This document shows positions 47,628-56,744 of a stretch of DNA of 64,000 nucleotides, piece by piece. The notes beneath the pieces were generated by a model. It did not search any database and was not told the DNA's origin. It was given only the letters and a program-made list of their open reading frames with translations. The position numbers were made by a program, and so were the translations under genes. This DNA is from Earliella scabrosa. Taxonomy: Eukaryota; Basidiomycota; Agaricomycetes; Polyporales; Polyporaceae. The stretch covers positions 868,001 to 932,000 of the forward strand of contig JABYQQ010000008.1 of the NCBI GenBank assembly GCA_022605405.1, in the 5' to 3' direction. How positions within the stretch are numbered: position 1 is the first letter of the stretch; each line of letters starts with the position of its first letter.

Positions 47628-48620
47628 TTATAGGGAACGCGTGTGACGGTGGAAGGAGGGGCGGATGTCGTGCGAGTGGATGTTGGCGGTGGGAGCTGTC
47701 TTGGTCACCATGTCCGGGTTGTCGTGGGTGAGGATGATTGCCGTGTCTTTCTCCGACGACTTGCGCTGCTCAAGAGCAAGGTCTTCGCTTTCGCAGGTTT
47801 CCGACGTCCGCCCCCTCGCTCGAATGGTGCTGTCTGATCCCGACCCCTCTTCCAACTCTGACTCCTTCGTCGCGATGTCCACGTCGGACTCTTCATCATG
47901 CCACATCTTGGCGGCGTCGAGCTCCGACGACGGTCGGGCGGGTGCCTCTACGATGGGCGGTCCATCTGCTGTCTCGACGACCTGTTCGGTGCTCAGCTTC
48001 TTGGAGCTGATTAGGGAAGGAACGGAGGGGCGCGGCGCTTCTGTTTGCGCTGCTGGCTGTTCCTTTTGGTCGTCGGGATTGCTCGGGTCGCGGGTGTGGG
48101 TGGTCGTCGGCGGTCGGGCGAGGCTGGCGGCGACTCTCTTCCTGTACCACGGCGTCAGCACATGTTCGAGCCACCCGACTTGTTTCGCCGTTCGGCTGAG
48201 CTGCAACGGGGAGACAGCCAGCCGCCAAAACGACTTGGAGTTGGTGATGGATGTGATGTCGGCGCCCGATGACGTCCTGGTGATGGTCGTGAAAGGGCTG
48301 GACCAGCCTATGCCGGTTGGGACGCAGAGGAGTGTCTTGGCGCGGTGAGAGTTGATCTCGAGGCTGAAGATGGCCCATCCTCTACTGACACTGTGTGCTT
48401 CTAGGATTGTCGCAATCATGGCGGGTCTGGCCGAGATTGTATTTGGCTGGATCCAGACGACGAGGCCTGGCTTGACGGTCGCCTCCGGCCGTCTGGCGGT
48501 CAACCATAGCTCATGCTCATCGACTGTCCCCGCGAGATGGGCTGGCACTCTGACAAGTAGAGTGGGGGAATTGGGGGGGGTTCGAGGGACGACGGGGAGG
48601 CTATTGTCTTCAGCGAGCAT
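47628..48620 (-). CDS. Unknown ORF between repeats A2 and B2
   Basis: The ATG at 48620 starts MLAEDNSLPVVPRTPPNSPT. About 330 residues: a folded-looking first half (KPGLVVWIQPNTISARPAMI, LEHVLTPWYRKRVAASLA) and a second half that is disordered and acidic (Glu/Ser/Asp rich), ending HIRPSFHRHTRSL-like basic residues. The frame stays open a further 80 codons upstream. I recognise no domain. Position inside the right-hand repeat set means it moves with the element; it could be an accessory protein of the retroelement or captured host sequence. Confidence 0.5.
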   Translation of the reverse strand: MLAEDNSLPVVPRTPPNSPTLLVRVPAHLAGTVDEHELWLTARRPEATVKPGLVVWIQPNTISARPAMIATILEAHSVSRGWAIFSLEINSHRAKTLLCVPTGIGWSSPFTTITRTSSGADITSITNSKSFWRLAVSPLQLSRTAKQVGWLEHVLTPWYRKRVAASLARPPTTTHTRDPSNPDDQKEQPAAQTEAPRPSVPSLISSKKLSTEQVVETADGPPIVEAPARPSSELDAAKMWHDEESDVDIATKESELEEGSGSDSTIRARGRTSETCESEDLALEQRKSSEKDTAIILTHDNPDMVTKTAPTANIHSHDIRPSFHRHTRSL

Positions 48621-49005
48621 GGGGGCAAGGTGTTGGGATGACTGTGGGAGTTGGGGACTTGTGCAAGACGGCCTATCTATTGATAAAAGGTTTGCAGCGG
48701 TGTAAGTTAGTCGGTTCCCTGGAGCGAAGCAATCGCTAAAGTGTCTTTTACGTCTTACAGACTGCTTCTTGGGATCTAAGGCTGAAGCAACCACAAATTG
48801 GGTGACGACCGGGCCAAAACTATGGCTAGCCTGGTCGGATTTAAGGCAATGGATTAGCACAAAGAATTTAATGGAGACACGCGGTGATGTATCCCTGCCA
48901 TGACTTCACGGTTGCTCAACAGTATGAACAACAGGCCGTGGGCGACAAGCTGTACTCCATGCATTGATTGTGTGTGCGCATTGCTCTTGGTGGCGGGCGG
49001 GTGGG

Positions 49006-49166
49006 TGTTTTGCAAGATCGAACTAGCGGGACTGAGAGATAGAGCTCGCGGGAGGTTCGAGATGACGGGCGAACGAAGCAGGAAGGTTGCTTAGCCGCCC
49101 GACGTCCGGCGCATAGACAGCCTGCTTCGTGGCGCTCGTTCCTCGCTTTACTGAGCGCCATAATCT
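49006..49166 (-). repeat. Split direct repeat A2 (161 bp)
   Basis: Identical by eye to 60998-61158. It overlaps B1 by three bases (TCT, 49164-49166), the presumed recombination core. Confidence 0.85.
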
Positions 49167-49385
49167 ATGCGCGTGCGTGACGCGAGCTCTGAAGCGTATA
49201 CGAATCTACATTCTGCAAGATGAGATAACAAGATGTGCGACGCTGATGTGATAACTACAGTCCCAACGCGAGAGTTCGATGCAGCAAGAAGGTTCGGGCG
49301 ACAGCTCCCCGCCCGGCGTGCGGGCGAGCTGACCGACGCGAACGGCGCGTCTCCTCGAGAGCCTGGGGGAAAAGCAGTGAGCTGC
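49164..49385 (-). repeat. Split direct repeat B1 (222 bp)
   Basis: Identical by eye to 47170-47391. It starts about 75 bases beyond the end of the recombinase frame. Confidence 0.85.
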
Positions 49386-49460
49386 GACCCGATGTTTAGG
49401 AGGCTGAGCGACGCAACAGCGATCGCTGTTTCCCCTGCTTTAGGAGACGAGGCTCACCTG

Positions 49461-50640
49461 TCATCGCGGTGGCGGTATTTGCAGTGTCAGCCGCGTGAAG
49501 GCCGCATGTAGCTCCTGCTCCGCCTGAAGGTACGGTGCGAGGATTTGCGCGTGTCGTCGTAGATAGAGCGCGAACGCCTCGCTCTTCCACCTGCCTATGG
49601 CTTTGACCGTCTCGAATGAGACTCCTCGTAACAAGTACTCGAGGGTACCGCCTACGCGCAGGCTGTGTCCGGTGAGGTGGATTGTCTTCCCTGCTTTGGT
49701 GGCTGCTTCTCGCACCCTGATCATGCAAGCTCTCTTCGTCAGGGAGACAATCTTCCCCTTGGGATCGCGATAGCCAAAAAGGGGACTTCCTATCTCAAGC
49801 CTGTTGGTGGCGAGATGGATGTCCAACGCTGTCCACGGATCGATAGCGCCTTCTTGACGGCCTACCGCGACGTCTTCACCGTCTGCGCACACCTTCGTCC
49901 GTGGTATGTGTATGACTTTTACTTTCTGACCGTCTCGGTGTTGATCTGCGCGTAGGTCTCGTAGCGTCGGGTTCTTCTTCGGATCGAACTGGTTTTTGTT
50001 GTTGGGGATCAGCTCGCCGAGTCGAGCAAGCGAGAAGAACGCGATGGTGATTGTCGCCCAGACCGCCGCGTCCCTGGGCGTCGACAGATCGAGGTGTGGC
50101 GCGATGTCGAGAAGAATTCAAGTGGTGAATGGCTCTTTTGCTTTCCGCTTCGAGCTCTCGGGAGCGAGATTACTCGCTCCTTTGATTGTGGCCTCGAGCT
50201 GATCTTTGTCGGGGCGCCACGGCATGTGGTGGATGATGTGCCACGCGCGCAGCCCGTAGACGTAATTGCGGATTGCGGACGGCGCATAAGATCCTGCGAG
50301 AGCGGCCACGAACACTGTAATAAGCTCGTGACTCACTGGCGCTCTGTCGGCTTCGACGATGCCTCTCTCGTCGCACATGACATGAAAGACCAGTAGGCCT
50401 GCCCCATACGTCTCTGCCGTCGAGTCCTCCCAGGCGTAGGCCGTCACCGCCTTCACGCGCTCGACATCTTGCTCCGTCAGCTCGAGGGGTTGGCCCGATT
50501 CGTTTGTCCTCCTCTGAGAGGCTATCGGACGCCAGAGCCTGAGACGGTCCTTCGCTAAGCAGTGCGGCCTGAGAATGGATGGTGCGGGGGCGAGCCCAGG
50601 CTTGTAGGAGCGTGGGCGTGTGTTCGAGCGGTTAGGCTCT
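49461..50640 (-). pseudogene. Tyrosine recombinase of the retroelement, one in-frame stop
   Basis: Catalyses insertion of the circular cDNA through a Tyr-DNA intermediate. The core-binding half has LELTEQDVERVKAVTAYAWE and APSAIRNYVYGLRAWHIIHH. The catalytic half has the first Arg in FFSLARLGELIPN, the HxxR in TGHSLRVGGTLEYLL, then GRWKSEAFALYLRRH with Trp in the second-His position and the nucleophile Tyr. A TGA at 50118-50120 interrupts the frame between the halves. It could derive from CGA by one C-to-T change. The frame is otherwise continuous and overlaps the RT frame at its 5' end. Confidence 0.85.
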
Positions 50641-50658
50641 GCAATGGGTGCGTTTAGT

Positions 50659-52659
50659 CTACTCGCCGTTGTGCCAATAGGATGCTCTCCAGGCCTGTTC
50701 TTGGCTCTCAAACTCGCCGTTGCGCTGCAGTCTTCTGTTGGCCTCTGCAGCGGAGAGCCTGTGCTTGTCTGTCGAGTCCGAGACCCTTCGTCTGCCTTCG
50801 TTCGCCGTGATAGGAGCGTTGAAGTCCACCAGGAACGGTCGGATTGGCTCGGGGATGACAACGGGAGGGAGGAGTAGAGATGGGGGTGGGTATCGCCCTC
50901 GCGATGGCTCGTCTGCTGGGTTCCGAGCGCTCTCGACGTACCGGGTGTGCACGTGAACGTCTTCTCGATCCAAGACCGCTGCCAAGCGTCTGAAGATGTT
51001 GTTGATCTCAGAATTCCTACTGCGCCCTCGCCACCACCCTTCAACGACTCCTCTGTTGTCGCCGAAGACTTTGATGTCCGGCTTGACGCGAGCATGGTCG
51101 AGGAGAGCCAAGACGAGGAGCTCGAAACCGACGGCTTCGGCCCAACCGATGTCGCGCCCGGCTTTGTTCCAGCCTGGGAGAAGCCTCCACGCCCTCCACC
51201 GGCCTTTGATGACGATCGCCACGCCATATCCCGAGCTAGCGTCTGAGAAAGCGTCGGCATCCCAGAGCTCCACAGGGCTTGGGAGGTCTCTCTTGAGGAC
51301 CTCGGCTTGGAGGGCTGTCCGCCACCACCGGAGGTCGGATGCGAGCTGTGCGGGTTGAGTCCGTGGCATGAAAGGACGATCGTGGAAGATTCCGAGCATG
51401 GCTTCCAGTGCGGTGAGATACGCTCGTCCCTGAACAACCACCATGGAAGCGTGCCATAGTTTTCCGTGCAGACCTTGTACCTCCCGCAGCGTGTGAGTTC
51501 GCGACTGGAACCAATGGTCGATTGCGCGAATATATTTATCCGCCTTCTTCCGGGGCAGTCCCACGGTCCTCCTGGCTGTAACCGACCACTCGAAACCGGA
51601 AAATGTGAACTCGCTGGCGAAACGCGTACATTTGTCCAGCTGCCATTGCATTGCCACGTCTTCCGACACGCGATCGATGTCGCACTCCGCGTATGTGAAG
51701 CGCGCGTCCTCCGTCGACCTGTCGGAGGATCTCGACAGATCTCTGATTGGATGCGCCATGTCTTCCACGAATTCGTCCGCTCTTCCATCTGGCAAAGCGT
51801 CTCCTCCGAACCAGATACGGCCTCCGTCGTGATGAGCGCCTCCTCGTCTAACGATTTGGCTGCGCCACTCTGCGCGACGTCTGTTGTACTCGGCCAAATG
51901 GGCGAGGAGGATCCGGATGAAGATGAAATCGTCAACCCACTTTGTGACGGGACCCATTCCCTCGGCTCGGATGACGTCCGTGAAGGCGTCTGCGAGCCTT
52001 CCGAATAGTCCGGCGTGAGAACTGACTCCGAACGCGGCGCTTGTGTCGACTGCAAATTCATCCCCGCCTGATAGTCGGACGACGGCACCGGGCCACTGGG
52101 ACGGTGCGAGTGGGATGAGTCGGTATGCCTCGGAGACGTCTCTGACGGCTCCTTGTGACCCCGGTGGTAGCCTCCAGCATAACAGACAGAAGGCGGTGAA
52201 TGTGCCCCAAGTACACGGGAAGTTGTTGGGATCAATGTGATGATTGATTGAGGTGACGTCGCCTGACGGCGTGTAGGGAAAGGAGAAGTTCTGGACCAGC
52301 CGATAGGTGTTGGGTTTATGGGGTTTGGGGACGAGCGATAGCGGGGAAGTTTGGAAAGGGCCGATACAGTCTTCCAGTTCCGCTCGTGAGAACGGACCGA
52401 CGTATCTTCCTGCTTCGAATTCGTGTTGTACGATCCGCTCAAACTCTTCTCGGTGTTCGGATAGCGACGTGCTGTTGTCGGGTATGAAGGTGGTGTGAAT
52501 GTTGGGGATGTCAGAGGTGAAACCGTGCTCGATGTCGTCCGCGAGCGTCGGGTATCGTGCTTCGAGTCTGTGCCTGACCAAGTAGTTGCGCCACGCGCCC
52601 GCGCGTAAGGGTGTGAAGGCTTCACGCCTTCTGCGCTCGAGGACAGCGCGACGCTCCAT
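50659..52659 (-). CDS. Reverse transcriptase-RNase H polyprotein of the retroelement
   Basis: Copies element RNA into DNA. The ATG at 52659 (MERRAVLERRRREAFTPLRA) is the likely start of about 667 residues. RT domain: FQTSPLSLVPKPHKPNTYRL, DVSEAYRLIPL (motif A), SSHAGLFGRLADAF and the catalytic TKWVDDFIFIRI (motif C). RNase H: LWDADAFSDASSGYGVAI, GFELLVLALLDHA, KVFGDNRGVVEGWW and VESARNPADEPSRG supply the D-E-D-D set. This part is open throughout, unlike the recombinase. There is no aspartic protease or DDE integrase, as expected for the DIRS/Ngaro order. Confidence 0.9.
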   Translation of the reverse strand: MERRAVLERRRREAFTPLRAGAWRNYLVRHRLEARYPTLADDIEHGFTSDIPNIHTTFIPDNSTSLSEHREEFERIVQHEFEAGRYVGPFSRAELEDCIGPFQTSPLSLVPKPHKPNTYRLVQNFSFPYTPSGDVTSINHHIDPNNFPCTWGTFTAFCLLCWRLPPGSQGAVRDVSEAYRLIPLAPSQWPGAVVRLSGGDEFAVDTSAAFGVSSHAGLFGRLADAFTDVIRAEGMGPVTKWVDDFIFIRILLAHLAEYNRRRAEWRSQIVRRGGAHHDGGRIWFGGDALPDGRADEFVEDMAHPIRDLSRSSDRSTEDARFTYAECDIDRVSEDVAMQWQLDKCTRFASEFTFSGFEWSVTARRTVGLPRKKADKYIRAIDHWFQSRTHTLREVQGLHGKLWHASMVVVQGRAYLTALEAMLGIFHDRPFMPRTQPAQLASDLRWWRTALQAEVLKRDLPSPVELWDADAFSDASSGYGVAIVIKGRWRAWRLLPGWNKAGRDIGWAEAVGFELLVLALLDHARVKPDIKVFGDNRGVVEGWWRGRSRNSEINNIFRRLAAVLDREDVHVHTRYVESARNPADEPSRGRYPPPSLLLPPVVIPEPIRPFLVDFNAPITANEGRRRVSDSTDKHRLSAAEANRRLQRNGEFESQEQAWRASYWHNGE

Positions 52660-54118
52660 GGTCTCTCTGCCCGCAGCCCGAGCATTCGTGCCTGTCGTTG
52701 TGTTTGGTGGACGGGCAGCCGTTCTCGCGCTGCCACTCGGTGCAGACGATGGACCCGCTGTGGGTCTGGATTCGGTTCCCGTCTCTGCTGCAGCGCGTGG
52801 GCCTGCCGTCCCAGGTGGATGTCGCTCGGCACCGCGCGACCTCGGAGATCGCGTGTAGGCCAAGGCATATGGCGCAAATCGCCTGGGAGCTCGAGTTTGC
52901 GCCATGCCGAAAAGACTCGTGGGGAGCGTCGCGCTTCGGTTCCCAGCGCTTCGACTCCTTCGCGTTGTAGGAGTTTGGCGCTTTGGGTTTCTTGGGCAAC
53001 GGTCTGACGTCCTCAGCCCAAGTGGGAGCAGGACGCTTGACGTTCGCTGAGGCCGCAAGCACTTGTTGTGCCTGTCTCGCAGGCCGAGCCGTGTACGCAG
53101 GTCATCACGACCAAATACGGCATTGTACCGCAGCGGCGCCGCACGATGACCGTGTCGGCACCCGCCCGGATTTTACACGCGCGCGCATCGCCGAACCAAG
53201 ACGCCGTTCATTGGTTCGCACGACCGCAGAGTATGTTACGCAATGCGACGCAAAAGGGAGGGAAGAAGGTGGTATTGGATGAATCTAGATAAGTTTCTAC
53301 TCTGTTCTAAAAGATGGGTTGCTACTGACCTGCGCGATAGTAGTAGCCATCTGCTTCTCCATGAGCTGCTGTTTGATGCGCAGAAGAGCCTTGTCGTTGA
53401 TGACCGAGAGGTCGAAGACACGGTTCAATTCCATTGAGCGATGCCAATGGCGACGATACTGTGCTTGGTATTGAATGAGCGCCGGCTCGCCGTCCTCTTC
53501 GTCTCGGATGGGGTGTGACATCAGGACCATGTAGAATTCGAACAGGACCTTCGCGTGCTCTCCCCAGTTGGAGTCTGCTGCCCATCTAGCTAGATTCAAG
53601 CCCGCGGCTGTCATCTGACTCCAGGACAACAACTCGTCTCTCCGAACGTTCTTCATCGGCTGTACCGCACTTGACAGTACCAGCGCTACTTCCGACCTTG
53701 AAACTGCCAGGGCGTCCTCGTTGCACGAGATTTGGAGTTCTGTTGCTGCGAGACAAGCCTCCTTGGTGAAGTAGTATAGCTCGACGTACTTTTGATCTCG
53801 GAGCCTCTGGAGCGCATAGGGCGCTGGCGTGAGCCCTATCTCGGCGTCTGGCTCGACGCCTCGCACAATTGGTGGAAGCTTCTGTTTGGATGTCGATTTC
53901 TCGACGTCGGGAGGGCTTCCGGCTGGTCGGCCGCGGGGTTTACGGCCGGCGGCTGAGGGATCTGTGGCGGCGGCGGTGGCTGCTGCTGCTGCTGCTGTTG
54001 CGCCCTCTCTTCGGCTTGCTGGTCCCAGAGTTCCTTTTTCCGTTGAATGTCTACTTCCCAAGCATCTTCTAGCGCCGTCACTGCTGCTGCGTCATCTGCC
54101 GTGAGGTCGTTGTTAGTC
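52622..54118 (-). pseudogene. Gag-like region with zinc knuckle, frame changes
   Basis: A first frame starts MTNNDLTADDAAAVTALEDA (ATG 54118) and has a poly-Gln/Pro run. The frame then changes near 53930 to GRKPRGRPAGSPPDVEK, LTPAPYALQRLRDQKYVELY and a helical stretch ending near 53300, the pattern of basidiomycete Ngaro-type Gag proteins as I recall it. A third piece (53062-52622) holds a CCHC knuckle, CSGCGQRDHGASRC, and another Cys/His cluster. A 200-base gap between the last two may be an intron. The first change has no obvious intron and may be a mutation or programmed shift. Confidence 0.6.
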
Positions 54119-54291
54119 ATGTGGATTCTAGTCTTTATCGGTTTGGAGCGTTTACCCCGTCCTCCGGACTCGGCAGTTGCCGTCTCACGTGCCCCTGTTT
54201 ACACGTCAACATATGACAACAACGCGTCCGTCTCCCACGCTTCCAGTGCTGGACGCGTCCCGCGCGTCTTGGCTCGCCTGCGCACATCCGC
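54119..54291. promoter_or_regulatory. Compact divergent region between Gag and helicase starts
   Basis: Only 173 bases separate the Gag ATG (minus) and the helicase ATG (plus). If both are used, this is a bidirectional promoter, or one border of a nested insertion. Confidence 0.4.
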
Positions 54292-56482
54292 CATGCCGCC
54301 CTCCTCTGCAGGTTTTCTGTTTAGCTCTGTGGAAGGGTATGCTCTCGTCCGTGGGCTTCTCGCTCGCCATCTTTCCTATACGCCTCACGACTATCAACTC
54401 GAAGGTGTCTGCAAGGTTCTTGACGGCTCCGACTTGGTCGCTGTCTTGCCTACTGGCGCCGGCAAGACTGGCTATTTCACGTTCTATCTCCTCCTCCTTC
54501 TCGCTATCGCACACGACACGTCTCTACAACCCTTGGCGCCCCACGTTCCGCAGGACCCATGCGTCCTCATGGTGTATCCTACTAATGGGCTGGAAGAGGA
54601 ACAGGTGCGTGTCCAGAGCTGTTATGATGGACCCGCACGAGGACACTAACTGGGAGTACACGCTTAGGCCAAAGCATTCGACCGTGTCGGGATTAAATCA
54701 CTTGTGATTAACTCGGACTCGGTCTCGCGTGCGAGAAAGGATGGAAGGGACTTGTGGGTTGTAGCCAGAAAAGAGATAACCGTAATCCTCCTGTCACCGG
54801 AGCAGTTAGCGACTCCGGGCTTCGACTCGTTATTGCAACAACCCACGTTCCAGTCGAGATTATGCGCCATTGGCATCGACGAAGTCCATCTTCTGTACTC
54901 ATGGGGCCAAAGCTTCCGCAAAGCATACCGCCAAATCGGTCACGTACGTGCGCGGCTCCCCATGCGAACCCGCCTCATGGGCACGACCGCAACCCTGCTT
55001 GCTGGGCATCCTGAACAGACAGTCTTCAGTTTCCTGGGGCTCCGCAAGGGCGAATTTCATTTCATCCGCCGCTCGAACTTGCGACGCAATGTGAGGACGA
55101 TCTTCCGAATTGTCACACATGGCCTTGGCGGCTGGTCCTTTCCCGATCTCAAGTGGGTACTGGCGAAGGGACGCAAGACTGTCATCCACTGTCGGACTAT
55201 CGTTGCTGGATTCCGACTGGCCATCTACTTACTTCAGCATCTCCCTGCCGGCTGCGATTCCACCAAGCGCGTGCGTCTCTACAACGCCCTCAACTGGCCC
55301 TCGTACAATGCCGAGACCCGACGTCTCATGCTCGAGGATGACGACGCGCAAATCATCATTGCAACTGCTGCCTTCATGGTTGGCATCGACCTGCCCAACA
55401 TCGCGGATGTTATCATCCTGGGACCGCTTCAAAGTGCCGATGAACACGTTCAATGGGAGGGACGCGCGGGTCGTGATCCACGTGTAGTGGCAGATGCACG
55501 GTGCATCACGCTGGTGACGAAGAAGACGATGCAGACTGCACGCGACGTCTGCGCCGGCAAGGTCCCGCGTGGTGGGAAAGCGACCGGTGGTAAGAAGGCG
55601 ACCGCCGTGATGGATCTGAGCATGGCACGGCTACTGTGTGCAGAGTGTGTCTCTGCCGAGCAAGACGTCCTCTACGACAACCCTCCTTCAGAGACGCCCT
55701 GCTCCTGCCCCGGCTGCTCTCGATCCCAGGCTCTCATGTCATCTCTCCCTCCCTGGCGGTGTGACTGTAGCGGATGCGACTCGGACCCAGAAGAGACGGT
55801 GTTCACAGGACCATCGCGACGTCGGGATACCAATCCGGTGCCGAAGAAGAAACGCCTTAGCAAGTTGATGCGAGCGGAGGGGACCAGGCAGTTGCGTGCG
55901 GTACGCTCGGATATCTACTGGTCGGTCGACAGTGCTCTTTCCAGGTCAATGCCCCCGGACGTATTCCTACCCGATACGCTGATCAAGGACGTGCTAGATC
56001 GATTCGCGCTGTTGGCTACGAAAGACACCTTGCGCGAAATGATCAGAACCCGAACCCATCTCCTCCCTCACATCGATCGGCTCTGGACCACAATAGAACA
56101 GCTACGTGTTGTATTCGAGAACATGCGTCAAGAGAAGGAGGCCACAAAGAAGGCACGAGAGGCGGAGAAGAAGGCGAAAGCTGCAAGTGAGAGTCGGGAG
56201 GCGCAGGAGGCGGTCGTGTCGGACACAGTGAAGGATACTAGGTACGCGCATTCAAACTGCAGGGGCGTGATGCTCATCTTGTGTGGAGTAGCGCAAGTAC
56301 TGCAGAGTCACAGGGTTCGTCACGAGGCGGCGATATCGACCCGCCGGCAACGTTTACATTCCAGGTTGATGTTATGCAGGCGAGTTGCTGCGACACGATG
56401 GAAATGCGCCCTGGACAGAGCCGGAATACAGCTGAGTCAGTGTTATGAGTCTACACCAGCTGTTTACCGCTTAGGCTTATGA
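54292..56482 (+). CDS. RecQ-like superfamily 2 DNA helicase within the retroelement
   Basis: ATP-dependent helicase core of RecQ type. The start is MPPSSAGFLFSSVEGYALVR (ATG 54292). Motif 0/I: YTPHDYQLEGVCKVLDGSD then VLPTGAGKTGYFTF. An intron at 54605-54668 follows. Motif II with the RecQ signature is IGIDEVHLLYSWGQSFRKAY (DEVH). Motif III is MGTTATLLAG. Motifs V and VI are TAAFMVGIDLPN and VQWEGRAGRDPRV. A Cys-rich segment (CAECVSAEQDV, CSCPGCS, CDCSGCDSD) and a lysine-rich coiled coil follow. No HRDC domain. Splicing of the last part (after 56240) is unresolved and may extend to about 56570. Confidence 0.85.
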
Positions 56483-56744
56483 TGACTGCTAGGATGTCCA
56501 GCGGATCATCAGCAATCGTGTCTTGGAACCTCAATAAGCCTGACGAGCTGAATGTCGTCAAAATGGGATCATCCCAAGGTTCTCGCAAACGTTCAAGCAC
56601 AAGCACCTCCATCAATCCCCGTCCTCGGAACCGCAAATGTGTTAAGGTGAGTGAGTCATTGACATGTTACCAAGAGATGTACTCATATGTGGGGACATCA
56701 GGGCAAGGAGAACATCGATGTTGTGTAATGTGTATGAGTGTAGG

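Noticed and set aside
49233..49511. Plus-strand ORF in repeat B1, also present at 47239
   Set aside because: The same frame occurs because the sequence is a direct repeat; no protein signature.
50118..52877. Single 919-codon ORF as one giant protein
   Set aside because: Only its last part encodes recombinase; the rest is the out-of-frame shadow of RT-RNase H.
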